A stretch of 64,000 nt of DNA from Gemmatimonadota bacterium. GTDB taxonomy: Bacteria > Latescibacterota > UBA2968 > UBA8231. Positions 8,830 through 17,990 of this stretch are shown here, one piece after another. The stretch spans positions 62,001 through 126,000 of the forward strand of contig VXML01000058.1 in the NCBI GenBank assembly GCA_009841115.1, given 5' to 3'. The number at the start of each line of letters is the position of its first letter. Position 1 is the first letter of the stretch. The notes below the pieces were generated by a model that saw nothing but the letters and a program-made list of their open reading frames with translations, was not told the DNA's origin and did no database searches. Both the position numbers and the translations under genes were made by a program.

Positions 8830-9852
8830 GTGAAACTAGTGCAATTCATCGAGCCGGGCGACGGCATGCGCTTGGGCCTCGTCATCGGCGACGAGGTCTT
8901 AGACCTGACGGGCGCAGACCAAGGGCCGCGCACCGTACATCAACTCTACTACGACGGCGGTGGCGACGAGATTGGGTTAGTAGCCGCCGCTCAGAATCTG
9001 CAAAAACAAGCTGCACGCCGCCTATCGCTAGACGCGCTGTTGGCCAACCGCAGCACCCGCGACCCGTACCTCACCAAGCCAGTTAGCGGCCCACCCGGCC
9101 ATCCCCACGCCCTGCGCGTGTGGTTAGCTGGCGTCACCCACGAAGTCAGCGCCAAGTTGCGCGAGATCGAAGCACAGCAGGCCACTGGCGAGGCCATCAA
9201 CGTGTACGACCAGAAATACCGCGAAGTATCCGGCGGTGGGCGACCCGAGCTGTTCGCCAAGGGCGAGCCAGACGCCGTCGTCGGTCACGGCCAACCCATC
9301 ACCCGACCCGCCGACACCCAGCGCTTAGTGCCCGAGACCGAGCTGGTGTCAGTCTATGGCCTGACGCGCCAAGGCCGCTTAGAGCGGCTGGGCTACACCG
9401 GCGGCAACGACGCCACCGACAACGGAATCGAAGCCGCCAATCCCCTCAACTTGCCCCAAGCCAAAAACTGGGCCGGTGGTTGCGCTTCCCTAGGGCCGGT
9501 GTTGATTACAGCCGACGAGTACGACGACTCCGAGGTCGAGGTCTCGTGCCGCATCTTGCGCGACGGACAATCCATAGCCTACAAGAAGGGCCCGACCGGC
9601 CAGAACAACCTGAACATGCCCGGGCGGCTCCTGCACTTAGAGCGCCATCTTTTCAGTCGGCTGCCCCTAGAGCCGCGCACCCTGATGGCGTTTTACTGGG
9701 GGACGCCCATCGTCTTTGCCGAGGCGGATTTGGCGACGGGGCTTTTGGACGGAGACGTGATGCAGTTGACCTTTTCCGGCGGAATCGGGGTTTTGGAAAA
9801 TCCCGTGGTGCCGCTCAAAGAGCCAACGCAGCTACAGGGATTAGGAGGATAG
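8830..9852 (+). CDS. fumarylacetoacetate hydrolase (FAH) family protein
   Basis: 340 residues; start GTG at 8830 with AAGGAG 8-13 bp before it. The C-terminal two thirds have the FAH-fold pattern: WLAGVTHEVSAK, then VPETELVSVYG, GYTGGNDATDNGIEAANPLNLPQ split by glycines, WAGGCASLGPVLIT and YWGTPIVF near the end. Family members hydrolyse or dehydrate 2-keto acids with a bound divalent metal. The GYTGGNDATD..IE..NPLNLPQAK arrangement is like the AraD1 group of sugar-acid dehydratases, which would suit the nearby sugar catabolism genes, but the substrate is inference. Its end overlaps the convergent sulfatase gene by 12 bp. Confidence 0.8.
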   Translation: MKLVQFIEPGDGMRLGLVIGDEVLDLTGADQGPRTVHQLYYDGGGDEIGLVAAAQNLQKQAARRLSLDALLANRSTRDPYLTKPVSGPPGHPHALRVWLAGVTHEVSAKLREIEAQQATGEAINVYDQKYREVSGGGRPELFAKGEPDAVVGHGQPITRPADTQRLVPETELVSVYGLTRQGRLERLGYTGGNDATDNGIEAANPLNLPQAKNWAGGCASLGPVLITADEYDDSEVEVSCRILRDGQSIAYKKGPTGQNNLNMPGRLLHLERHLFSRLPLEPRTLMAFYWGTPIVFAEADLATGLLDGDVMQLTFSGGIGVLENPVVPLKEPTQLQGLGG

Positions 9853-11349
9853 CGGCGGCAAGTATTGATCGAGCGCCCCTCGCCTCGGATCGAAGTCCGT
9901 CGGGTAATTCCACGAGGCGTCGTGCTTGTACATCACGTCCCGGATTAAGCGGCGGCGGTAGAGGCTGTCGAGGTTGTCGGCGGCCATTTTATCGGGGTCG
10001 AAGCGGTCTAAAATCAGCTCGCGTAGACGCGTTTCAGTTGCGGCGTGCTCGGCTGTGCCAGCAAGATTATTCCACTCGCCGGGATCGCTCTCCAAGTCAA
10101 AAAGCTGCGCTTGGTGGCCGTGGATGTAATTGTATTTGAACCGGCCCTCGCGGACCATGATGCAGGGTGCGCCCACCGCCTCGTGGGCTTGGGCGAAGAT
10201 GTGGCGGTCGGCTTGTTGGCCTTCAATGATCGGCAACAGACTGGTGCCATCGTGGGGCAAGCTCGCCTCGGCACCGGCCAACTCGCAAAAGGTCGGCAGC
10301 AGATCGAGAAGCGATGTCGGCGTCTCGACAGTGGTGTCAGCCTTCCACTGGTCGGGGAAGCGAACGATGAGGGGGACGCGGCACGACCACTCGTAAAAGC
10401 AGCGCTTCTGCACCATCTCCTTTTCGCACAGCATGTCGCCGTGGTCGGAGGTAAAAACCACAACCGTATTGTCGAGCAGGCCCGTTTCCTCCAGCGTTGC
10501 CAGCAGGCCGCCGACCTTGTCGTCGAGGTACGTCACCAAGCCGTAGTACGCGCGGCGCAGGCGGCGCAGACTCTCGGGATCGCGCAAGTTGAAGCGGCGG
10601 ATGCCGTGGTAGGCATTGAGCCAGCGATCCATCGCCGAATAGGACTCATCGAGATGGTCGGGAAATTCGGGGATGGCGATCTCAGCGTCTGCATAGCGGT
10701 CCCAGTACGCCTGTGGCGGGTGGAACGGCTCGTGCGGGTGGTGGAAGGAGGCGCAGAGCAAGAAGGGGGTATCGCCGCGTTGGGCGCGCAGGTATTCAAC
10801 GGCGCGGAAGTGCGTCTCTTCGTCGTAGCTGAGGGCGTTGTGCCAGAAGTTGACGCGCACGGCTTGGCCAGTGTAGCCGCCGGCGTTGTACGCGGGACGG
10901 TTGCCCATGACCTCTTCGTAGTCCTCCCCCTTCGTCTCCTTGATACGGATCCACTCTTCCTTGACCCACGAAAAGTCGGGCGGGTAGATGTCGGTCGTCA
11001 GCCGACGGTGGAAGCCGTGTACCTGATCGGGGCCGACGAAGTGCATCTTGCCCGAAAGCACGGTGTCGTAGCCCGCGTTGCTGAGATAGTGAGCGTACGA
11101 CGGCACGTCCGCGGCCAAGAGCGCCCCGTTGTCCCAAGCACCAATCTCCGAGGCATGGCGTCCGCTGGTGATGCAGGCGCGGCCTGGCGCGCACAAAGGG
11201 AACGGAGTATAGGCCGAGTCAAAGCGAACGCCTTCGGCAACGAGGCGATTCAAATGCGGCGTTTGGACGACTGGATGTCCGTACGCACCGGTCAGGGCGG
11301 CGATGAGCTGGTCGGACATTATGAAGAGGATATTGGGGCGGTCAGGCAT
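9841..11349 (-). CDS. formylglycine-dependent sulfatase, choline-sulfatase-like
   Basis: 502 residues. The N-terminal metal site (NILFIMSDQL) and the sulfatase signature PLCAPGRACITSGR are present; Cys53 is the residue oxidised to formylglycine. The following segment (GAWDN...YAHYLSNAGYDTVLSGKMHFVGPDQ, in pieces) and TTDIYPPDFSW are like choline sulfatases (BetC); the C-terminal half has TSDHGDMLCE. There is no signal peptide, so it probably acts in the cytoplasm. A Cys-type site can be matured by the anaerobic maturase encoded at 43262-44602. It is the last gene of a co-directional run (ubiA-like, enolase family, hisS, isomerase-like, sulfatase). I am sure of the family, less of choline sulfate as substrate. 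Confidence 0.88.
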   Translation of the reverse strand: MPDRPNILFIMSDQLIAALTGAYGHPVVQTPHLNRLVAEGVRFDSAYTPFPLCAPGRACITSGRHASEIGAWDNGALLAADVPSYAHYLSNAGYDTVLSGKMHFVGPDQVHGFHRRLTTDIYPPDFSWVKEEWIRIKETKGEDYEEVMGNRPAYNAGGYTGQAVRVNFWHNALSYDEETHFRAVEYLRAQRGDTPFLLCASFHHPHEPFHPPQAYWDRYADAEIAIPEFPDHLDESYSAMDRWLNAYHGIRRFNLRDPESLRRLRRAYYGLVTYLDDKVGGLLATLEETGLLDNTVVVFTSDHGDMLCEKEMVQKRCFYEWSCRVPLIVRFPDQWKADTTVETPTSLLDLLPTFCELAGAEASLPHDGTSLLPIIEGQQADRHIFAQAHEAVGAPCIMVREGRFKYNYIHGHQAQLFDLESDPGEWNNLAGTAEHAATETRLRELILDRFDPDKMAADNLDSLYRRRLIRDVMYKHDASWNYPTDFDPRRGALDQYLPPLSS

Positions 11350-11375
11350 GGTTTGAGCTTTCGGTGAAAGGGTTT

Positions 11376-12347
11376 TTATAGGGATTCCTTTACGTAGGCG
11401 ACCGAGCGTTCAAACTGCTCCAGTTCATAAGCAACCCGCACGTCCGCACTCTCGCCGCGCTCGTGCGGTGTCTGCCAATCGTCGGGATCGTCAGCCGCCT
11501 GATGCAGGGTGCGGATGGCATTTATGATCTCGTGAAGGGGTCGCTCGGGAAAAGTCGCCCACCAGTCCTCTTCCAACAGGCGAATGTGCCGGGCGGCGCT
11601 CGCGCCGAGTTCAATGCAGCCTTGAATATGCGGCACCTCGCGGTCGAATAACGCAATGATCTCCAGCCAATCGACGACCCCGTCGCCAATGGCACAGCGC
11701 TTGAGGCGATAGCCCGAGGGCGTGGGGTGGACCGTGTAGTCCTTGATGTGGACGTGCTTGATAATCGGCAAGATGCGCTCGGCAAACGCTAGGGAATGCT
11801 CGCCGACGGCAAAGGCATTGCCTACATCCATAGTGACGCCCAGTTGCGGACTGCCGACCTTTTCGCACAGCGACAGCAATTCCCACGAACTCAAATCCTG
11901 ATGGTTTTCAATGCCCACTGGGATGCCGTATTCCTCGGCGAGCGGCATGACTTCCTTGAAGGGCTGCACCAAGGCTTCAATGTAGTCCCGCATCCCCTCG
12001 GCACCATACTTGGTGCGGTTGCCTTCGAGGAGGCGACTGACGGTCGTGCGCACGGCGCGGGCACCAGTTTGGTGCGCCGTCTTAATGGCTTGGCGCAGCG
12101 GCGCGATGTCTTCTGCATAGTTGTCGCCGCCCGTGTCCAAAAACAGGTCGAGGCCAGCGCGCGTCTCGGCAAAAACCGCCCGCTCCTCGGGCGAGCAGTC
12201 GCCCAGCCATTGGGACGCAAATTCGACGCTGTGGAGACCGTTGTCGCGAGCTAGGCGCGTCAAGCCCTCGGGGGTGTGAGGATCAATGGCGCGGTTAGCT
12301 TCTTTGTGAGCGCCGGTAAAGCTCCAAGCGCAGAGTCCGATGTTCAC
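11376..12347 (-). CDS. sugar phosphate isomerase/epimerase family TIM-barrel protein
   Basis: 323 residues; GTG start at 12347 with AGAGGAA before it. The sequence follows the xylose-isomerase-like AP endonuclease 2 fold: MNIGLCAWSFTG, HSVEFASQWLG, VGIENHQDLSSW (metal-binding Glu/His), GVTMDVGNAFAVG and IKHVHIKDYTV (His/Asp ligands), then CAIGDGVVDW. Members isomerise or epimerise sugars or related polyols with Mn or another divalent metal. It lies 26 bp upstream of the sulfatase and 27 bp after hisS, so it is in the same transcription unit and probably belongs to the catabolism of a sulfated or acidic sugar (inference). Confidence 0.85.
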   Translation of the reverse strand: MNIGLCAWSFTGAHKEANRAIDPHTPEGLTRLARDNGLHSVEFASQWLGDCSPEERAVFAETRAGLDLFLDTGGDNYAEDIAPLRQAIKTAHQTGARAVRTTVSRLLEGNRTKYGAEGMRDYIEALVQPFKEVMPLAEEYGIPVGIENHQDLSSWELLSLCEKVGSPQLGVTMDVGNAFAVGEHSLAFAERILPIIKHVHIKDYTVHPTPSGYRLKRCAIGDGVVDWLEIIALFDREVPHIQGCIELGASAARHIRLLEEDWWATFPERPLHEIINAIRTLHQAADDPDDWQTPHERGESADVRVAYELEQFERSVAYVKESL

Positions 12348-12374
12348 AGCATTCCTCTTTTGATTGGGTGCAGC

Positions 12375-13703
12375 TTATAACTTCGCCTGCAAGTAGGACA
12401 CCACTTCGTCGTCTTTCACGTTTTCGCTCGATCCATCGCGCATGTCCTTTACCTGCCAGACGCCCTTCGCCAATTCATCCGGGCCGCCAATCAGGGCGAT
12501 GGGAAAGCCCTTGCGGTCGGCGTATTTGAGCTGCCGACCCATGCCCTTGGCCTCTGGATACAGTTCAGTGCGGAGGCCAGCTTGACGCAGGCGGCGCGCG
12601 AGGGCGATGTAGGACGGTAGGGCTTCGGCGGAGAATTGGACGATGAAGACGTCAGCCGATGTAGCGGCGTCCTGCAAAAGCCCCAATTCCTCCATCGCGG
12701 CCATCAGCCGGTCTAAACCCAGAGAAGCCCCGACGCCGGGCAAGTGCTGCTTGGTGTAGAGGCCGGCCAAATCGTCGTAGCGCCCGCCGCTACAGACCGA
12801 GCCGATCGCTGGCAAATCGCCGAGCAAGGTCTCATAGACGGTGCCAGTGTAGTAATCGAGACCACGAGCAATGGACAGATCAATCGCCAAGCGATCTTGG
12901 GGAAAGCCGGCCCCCGCAAAGGCGTCCACGAGCTGGCGCAAATTGGCGATCCCCTCGGCAACGCGGTCGTTGTCGCCGCAGGAACGTTCGATCTGATCGA
13001 GAATCTCGGCATTCGCACCCGCAGTCTGCACCGTCGCCAAGATGTTCTTGGCCTGTTCACCGGAGATCGCATCCATCTCGCTCATCTCAGCGGCGACTTT
13101 TTCCGCGCCGATTTTTTGCAACTTGTCGAGGGCGCGAAGGATAGCTGCCGACGCCTCGGCCAAGCCGAGCGATTCGAGCAGACCGTTGAGGATCAGACGA
13201 TTGTTGACGTGGATAGCAAAACGCTCAAATCCCAGAGCCGCGAGCAAGTCGTGGATAACGAGCACCGTTTCAATATCCGCAGCATTCGCGTCAGTGCCGA
13301 TGGTGTCAAAGTCGCACTGGTAGAACTCGCGATAGCGCCCGTGCTGGGTATTCTCGCCGCGCCAGACCGGACCGATGTGGTAGCGCTTGAAAGGAGTGCC
13401 GAGTTGGCCAATGTGCTGGGCGGCAAAGCGGGCAAAAGGCACGGTCAGGTCAAAGCGCAGCGCCACGTCGCGGCCCCCGTGATCCGCAAAGCGATACATC
13501 TGCTTGTCACTCTCGTCGCCGCCTTTGCCAGTCAGTATCTCGCTGTATTCAAGCGCGGGCGTGTCGATGGGAGCGAAGCCATAAGAGCGGAAAACCGCGC
13601 GGGCCTTGTCGATCAGTTCCTCGCGCGGCATGGCCAAGGCCGGCGGAAAGTCGCGGAAGCCCTTGAGGGTCCGCGGCGGAATCAGTTCTCTTTTGTTGGA
13701 CAT
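12375..13703 (-). CDS. hisS: histidyl-tRNA synthetase
   Basis: 442 residues, class II synthetase. Motif 1 region GFRDFPPAL..REELIDKARAVF, motif 2 RYREFYQCDFDTIG, the histidine-specific ARGLDYYTGTVYE and motif 3 GASLGLDRLMAAM are all present, with a C-terminal anticodon-binding domain (DVFIVQFSAEALPSY onward). The ATG at 13703 gives the expected start (MSNKRELIPPRTLKGFRDF); it lies 4 bp after the stop of the preceding enolase-family gene and has no good ribosome binding site of its own, which suggests coupled translation. It is odd to find this housekeeping gene inside a run of catabolic genes. Confidence 0.95.
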   Translation of the reverse strand: MSNKRELIPPRTLKGFRDFPPALAMPREELIDKARAVFRSYGFAPIDTPALEYSEILTGKGGDESDKQMYRFADHGGRDVALRFDLTVPFARFAAQHIGQLGTPFKRYHIGPVWRGENTQHGRYREFYQCDFDTIGTDANAADIETVLVIHDLLAALGFERFAIHVNNRLILNGLLESLGLAEASAAILRALDKLQKIGAEKVAAEMSEMDAISGEQAKNILATVQTAGANAEILDQIERSCGDNDRVAEGIANLRQLVDAFAGAGFPQDRLAIDLSIARGLDYYTGTVYETLLGDLPAIGSVCSGGRYDDLAGLYTKQHLPGVGASLGLDRLMAAMEELGLLQDAATSADVFIVQFSAEALPSYIALARRLRQAGLRTELYPEAKGMGRQLKYADRKGFPIALIGGPDELAKGVWQVKDMRDGSSENVKDDEVVSYLQAKL

Positions 13704-13707
13704 AGAA

Positions 13708-14841
13708 TTACCAATTAGTGAATGAGCCGTCTTCGCGGCGCAGGATCGGGCCGCCGAGCCATTTAAACTCGTAGTGCTCGGCCGCTTCATCGTTGAATTC
13801 TATTCCCAAACCGGGGATCTCCGGCGGCAACAAACAACCCGCCTCATAGGGCAGTTGCACCGGAAATAGATCCTCCATCACGGTATGGCCGACGAGGCCG
13901 CCTTCCTGCACGGCGAAATTATCGCAGGCAATGTCGAGGTGGGCGCAGGCGGCAGCCGAGACCGGGCCGAGGGGATTGTGCGGGACGATCTTGATGTAGT
14001 GGGTCTCGCACCAGTTGGCCACTTTGCGCGCCTCAGTCAGCCCGCCGACGATGCACAGGTCAATCCGCGCATAGTCCATCAGTTCCTCTTCGATCATCTG
14101 TCGGAATTCCCACTTAGTCGCATAGTGCTCGCCGACAGCCAGCGGACAACTCACGTGATGGCGCACTTGGCGATAGCTCTGAGGGTTTTCGCAGCGCAGC
14201 GGATCCTCGATAAAGAAAGGATCGTACTCCTCAAGCTGGCGGCCGAGGCGGATGGTATCGGGCGGGTCGAGGCGGGTGTGGACGTCAATGCAGATTTCGA
14301 TTTCCGGCCCGACGGCTTCGCGCGCAGCGGCAAAGTGAGCGATTGAATCGCGGACAGCCGTACGCGGTTCGAGAATCCCATCGCGGTCAAAGACCGACAT
14401 CCGCAGGTACTTCCAGCCCTCGGCGACTCGTTCCTGAGCCGCGCGAGCCGTGTCCGCGGGCGTCTTGCCGCCAATGCCCGTGTAGCAGAAGACGCGCTCG
14501 CGCATCTTGCCGCCTAAGAGCATGTACACGGGCTGCCCAAGCGCCTTGCCCTTGATGTCCCACAGCGCAATGTCAATGGCCGACATGGCAGCCGCGTTGA
14601 TCCGACCGCCGGGAAAGAAATCGACGCGGAACAGCAGTTGCCAAATGTATTCGGTGTTAAGCGGATCCAGGCCGATGATGTGGCGCTTCATATGTTCGAT
14701 AGCGCCAACGCCGGCCTGCTCCTTCCAAGTAATGCCGAATTCGCCGACGCCGTACAAGCCAGCATCGGTCTCGACCTTGACGAAGAGGTAATTGCGCGAT
14801 CCGTGGCAGACGGGAAAGGTTTTGACATCGGTAATTTTCAT
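13708..14841 (-). CDS. mandelate racemase/galactonate dehydratase-like enolase-superfamily protein
   Basis: 377 residues from the ATG at 14841, which has AAAGGAGA in front; a longer reading exists but lacks homology. The capping domain (MKITDVKTFPV...GVGEFGITW) is followed by the barrel with metal ligands at ICIDVHTRLDPPD (Asp), FFIEDPLRCEN (Glu) and LAVGEHYATKWEF (Glu), then RIDLCIVGGLTEARK and the catalytic His region KIVPHNPLGPVS. The IEDP and VPHNPLGP motifs place it with D-galactonate/gluconate-type acid sugar dehydratases, unlike the enolase relative at 5947-7119. Probably dehydrates a sugar acid to a 2-keto-3-deoxy product. It lies 40 bp after the prenyltransferase gene and 4 bp before hisS. 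Confidence 0.87.
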   Translation of the reverse strand: MKITDVKTFPVCHGSRNYLFVKVETDAGLYGVGEFGITWKEQAGVGAIEHMKRHIIGLDPLNTEYIWQLLFRVDFFPGGRINAAAMSAIDIALWDIKGKALGQPVYMLLGGKMRERVFCYTGIGGKTPADTARAAQERVAEGWKYLRMSVFDRDGILEPRTAVRDSIAHFAAAREAVGPEIEICIDVHTRLDPPDTIRLGRQLEEYDPFFIEDPLRCENPQSYRQVRHHVSCPLAVGEHYATKWEFRQMIEEELMDYARIDLCIVGGLTEARKVANWCETHYIKIVPHNPLGPVSAAACAHLDIACDNFAVQEGGLVGHTVMEDLFPVQLPYEAGCLLPPEIPGLGIEFNDEAAEHYEFKWLGGPILRREDGSFTNW

Positions 14842-14881
14842 AGAGAATCTCCTTTGGTAGCTCCATAATATCAGGCCGCAA

Positions 14882-15730
14882 CTAGCCCAAAGCAAAGACG
14901 ATCTCGCCGATGACAATGGCAACAAGTCCCAAGAACATGCCGACTTTGAGCAAGCGGCCGAGGCGGTCGTCGGCCAACACAGCGCGTTGGCGATACAATT
15001 GCCAGAGGACGTAGCCGACCAAGGCGTGGACCGGCAGCAACGCGAGCGCGTAGAGCGCGCCGTAGATGTCCGCGAAAAACGGCATCCAAGTAAACCCTAC
15101 CAATAGCAAGTACACGAGGGCCGCCAGCACCCCAGCTTGGGTCTGCCCCCAACACAGAGGCAAGGTCCGATCACCGCGGATCTGATCCCCAGCCACGTCC
15201 TCGATGTCCTTGACGATTTCCCGCCCCAAGTGAAAGAGAAAAGCAAAGAGCGCCGGAATCCACGAGCGCCCGATATCGCCAGCGGCCAAGGCTCCATAGG
15301 GAAAGGCGATAGCCCCGACAACGGCGACGAGCACATTGCCCCACAGTAGGCTGTATTTTAAGGAGATGCTATAGATGGCGAGCAAGACAACAACGACTAG
15401 GGCGATCAACCCGTGCCAAAGGCTGATCCAAAACGCGAGCACGCAGCCGGCTAAGGCGAGGAGCAGACTTTCTATTCGAGCTGCATTCGGGCTGAGGCGG
15501 CCAGAAGGCAAAGGGCGTAGCGGGCGGTTGATGCGGTCAACGTCGATGTCCATCAAATCGTTGAAAGCATTGCCAGCACCGTTAATTAACGCAGCAGAAA
15601 GAGCGGCGAGCAAAATAGCGGGCCAAGTAGGAGCCTGATCTGCGGTCAAAGCGCCAATACCGACCGAGAGAGCGGTGATCAGGCCGTTGAGTGGCCGGGG
15701 CAGGAGGAAAAACGCGCTGAGTTGCGACAA
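14882..15730 (-). CDS. UbiA-family prenyltransferase, digeranylgeranylglyceryl phosphate synthase-like
   Basis: 282 residues, about nine membrane helices, TTG start. The first Asp-rich motif is NAFNDLMDIDVDRINRP (residues 54-70) followed by LRPLPSGRLS; the second is KDIEDVAGDQIRGDRTLP. The INRP.RPLPSG run is typical of the DGGGP synthase/chlorophyll synthase branch and not of MenA, UbiA or MqnP. DGGGP synthases add a second geranylgeranyl chain to geranylgeranylglyceryl phosphate on the way to archaeal-type ether lipids, and homologues are known from FCB-group bacteria. That function is inference; another prenyl acceptor, including a quinone precursor, is possible since the mqn genes are nearby. 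Confidence 0.82.
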   Translation of the reverse strand: MSQLSAFFLLPRPLNGLITALSVGIGALTADQAPTWPAILLAALSAALINGAGNAFNDLMDIDVDRINRPLRPLPSGRLSPNAARIESLLLALAGCVLAFWISLWHGLIALVVVVLLAIYSISLKYSLLWGNVLVAVVGAIAFPYGALAAGDIGRSWIPALFAFLFHLGREIVKDIEDVAGDQIRGDRTLPLCWGQTQAGVLAALVYLLLVGFTWMPFFADIYGALYALALLPVHALVGYVLWQLYRQRAVLADDRLGRLLKVGMFLGLVAIVIGEIVFALG

Positions 15731-15892
15731 GGGTTTCCGTTTTTGTGATTAAAAGTTCATATAAAAGCAAAGCAAAAAAATCACCGCCAAGAGACTTTGT
15801 GCACCCAAAGCCCACAGATAAATTGCTCTTGACAGGTACTAACGTGCAAAGTACGTTCCCTAACGTTTTGTTTCTCAACAAGTAAGCTAGCC

Positions 15893-17956
15893 ATGAACAC
15901 AGTTAAAGGGGCGTTGTGCGCCTCTCTTTTTTTTATAAGCTCTGCCTTGGCCAATCCACCCTTGGTCGGCGTGTCTTGGCAGACATCAAGCGAACTAACC
16001 GCAATCGCCGCGCTAAGCGAGCAGGTGCGCTACGTAGCGCGGGGTATAGCTTTTGTCGAGGCCAGCGAAAGCGCGGTCGAGGAATTCACCAAGCGGGGAT
16101 TTGCCATCCTCTGCCTCGACCGGCCGCGAGCGGGCGACCGCTATTTTGTCGCCGATCACCTCCATTTTCCCCTGCCCCAAGGCGTTGAGTTGGTCTTTGA
16201 TGGAGGGGGCGAATGGGCGCTCTTGCGGATGGGGCCGACCGCGCGCTTGCACGAAGCACCCCACTTCCTCTGGCCGCTGCCTGACAACTACAGCCTAAAA
16301 GGGTGGTTAGGCGTGTCGAGGCGCGCGCCCAAAGCCCTGCAAACGGCTTCGCCAGCGGTAGCCGCCCTCATCGAGGAAGTCGCAGCCCAGCGCTTGCAAA
16401 CCCACGTCGAAGTCCTCGCCCTGAAAGACCCGGCCTTGGGCAGCGTCCCCGGCAACATGCGCAGCCGCTTTACCGTGCATCCAGAGATCCTCGAATCAAC
16501 CGAGTACATCCGCTCGCAACTGGCCGCTGCCCTTGGCGACAGAGCAGTCAAACTACATTCCTTTCCCATTGACTCGTGGCGTGTCACCTCCCACACCTCG
16601 CGGCGTGGTAACCCAACACATGCACCGACCGACACCACCGCGTACAACGTCATCGCCACCCTGCCGGGCACCGATCCAGCAGCCGGGTACTACATCATCT
16701 GCGCTCATTACGACGCCACAGGTGTGCGCTCGGAAGGCGGCTGGGACTGGCAACGCGACCCAGCACCCGGTGCCGACGACAACGCCAGCGGCGTGGCCTT
16801 GGTCTTGGAGAGCGCTAGGCTGCTAGCCGGACAGCAATTCCCTTGGTCCATCCGCTTTATCGCCTGGTCGGGCGAGGAATTGGGGCTGCTGGGCAGCCAA
16901 GCGTACGCGGATTTGGCGGCCGAGCGCGACGACAAAATTCTCGGCGTCCTCAACTTCGACATGATCGGCTTCAACGACCTGCAACAGCGGCTGGAGCTGG
17001 TGACGAATCCCGGTTCGCAGTGGCTGGCCAACGAGATGGTAGCCGCGGCTGAGCGCTACGGAATCGGTCTGGCTATTGACGTGCTCGAAGACTCAGGCTC
17101 GCGCATCAGCGACCACGCGCCGTTTTGGAGACAGGGCTACGACGCGATCGTCGGTATTGAAAACCACCTGCCCGCGGACCCGACGACCTATGGAGTGCGC
17201 GAGGGGGTCTATCGGATCAACTCGCAGTACCACACGGTCGTCGATTTGCCCGACAGCCTCAACTGGGAGCTGATACGCCGCATCACCCAGCTAGCCGTGG
17301 CGACCTTGGCCCAGTACGGGTTAGGGGAAGGCATGCCGAACCTAGCCGTTTTCACTGGCGACCTGCACAGCGTCCGTGACGACGATCTCCGCGTCCGCGT
17401 CAGCAACATCGGGCTGGGCGCGGTCGCCAGCAGTTTCTCAGTGCAGGTCTCGCGATGCGCGCTGGACTCCAGCCGGTGCGAGGTCATCCACCGGGAACAG
17501 GCCCCAGAGGGATTGACTCCGGGTGCGAGCGCAGAATTGCACATCCCTTGGCAGCGATTTGGCGAGATGGTCTTTCTGATCGAAGTCGATGCCGAAGGGC
17601 AAATCAACGAGGTCAACGAGGCCGACAACCGCGTCTTTCAGCGCCTGCGCCTAGTACCGCAGTCGAAGATCGCGGTCTTTCCCAATCCCTTCCTCATTGG
17701 CAACGGCAGCGTGCTCCGCTTCAGCGGCGTGCCCCTCAAGTCCTCGGTGCAGGTCTTTGGCCCGGCCGGCGATTTAATGTGGGAAGCAATTGAAGACGAC
17801 AACGCGCAACGCCGCTTGGGGGCCGAGGCCAACGAGGTGTTGTGGCACGGGGTCAACCACACCAATATACCGGTCGGCAACGGCGTCTATATCTATACGA
17901 TCCACTCCCCTGAAGGCACTCTACTCGCAAGAGACAAAATCGCGGTCGTGCGCTAA
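15893..17956 (+). CDS. secreted M28-family zinc metallopeptidase with CARDB and FlgD-like C-terminal domains
   Basis: 687 residues with a signal peptide (cleavage near ALA-NPP, residue 20). The catalytic domain (about 180-480) has all M28 zinc ligands: HYD (His272), GADDNASG (Asp295/296), SGEELG (Glu328/329), NFDMIG (Asp356) and QYHTVVD (His447). It should be an aminopeptidase-like enzyme outside the cytoplasm. After it come a CARDB-like segment (about 485-590, 'NLAVFTGDLHSVRDDDLRV') and a FlgD/T9SS-like tail (about 593-687: FPNPF, WHGVN, VGNGVYIYTI). FlgD-like tails are common on exported proteins of Latescibacteria and relatives. A TTGACA at 15829-15834 might be a -35 box, but its -10 partner is poor. 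Confidence 0.88.
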   Translation: MNTVKGALCASLFFISSALANPPLVGVSWQTSSELTAIAALSEQVRYVARGIAFVEASESAVEEFTKRGFAILCLDRPRAGDRYFVADHLHFPLPQGVELVFDGGGEWALLRMGPTARLHEAPHFLWPLPDNYSLKGWLGVSRRAPKALQTASPAVAALIEEVAAQRLQTHVEVLALKDPALGSVPGNMRSRFTVHPEILESTEYIRSQLAAALGDRAVKLHSFPIDSWRVTSHTSRRGNPTHAPTDTTAYNVIATLPGTDPAAGYYIICAHYDATGVRSEGGWDWQRDPAPGADDNASGVALVLESARLLAGQQFPWSIRFIAWSGEELGLLGSQAYADLAAERDDKILGVLNFDMIGFNDLQQRLELVTNPGSQWLANEMVAAAERYGIGLAIDVLEDSGSRISDHAPFWRQGYDAIVGIENHLPADPTTYGVREGVYRINSQYHTVVDLPDSLNWELIRRITQLAVATLAQYGLGEGMPNLAVFTGDLHSVRDDDLRVRVSNIGLGAVASSFSVQVSRCALDSSRCEVIHREQAPEGLTPGASAELHIPWQRFGEMVFLIEVDAEGQINEVNEADNRVFQRLRLVPQSKIAVFPNPFLIGNGSVLRFSGVPLKSSVQVFGPAGDLMWEAIEDDNAQRRLGAEANEVLWHGVNHTNIPVGNGVYIYTIHSPEGTLLARDKIAVVR

Positions 17957-17990
17957 AAACACACTTTTGGTGTTGAATGAAGAGGAACTT

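Noticed and set aside
9120..10139. 339-codon open frame overlapping the FAH and sulfatase genes
   Set aside because: Arg-rich out-of-frame translation across two well-supported genes.
10045..11367. Long open frame (440 codons) antisense to the sulfatase gene
   Set aside because: It mirrors the sulfatase codon pattern, has no recognisable protein features and no ribosome binding site. It is a shadow caused by high GC.
12744..13718. 324-codon open frame antisense to hisS
   Set aside because: Same reason: complement of a conserved gene, no domain.
15829..15857. TTGACA-N17-TACGTT promoter for the M28 gene
   Set aside because: The -10 box matches only three of six positions; kept as a remark in the gene entry, not as a feature.
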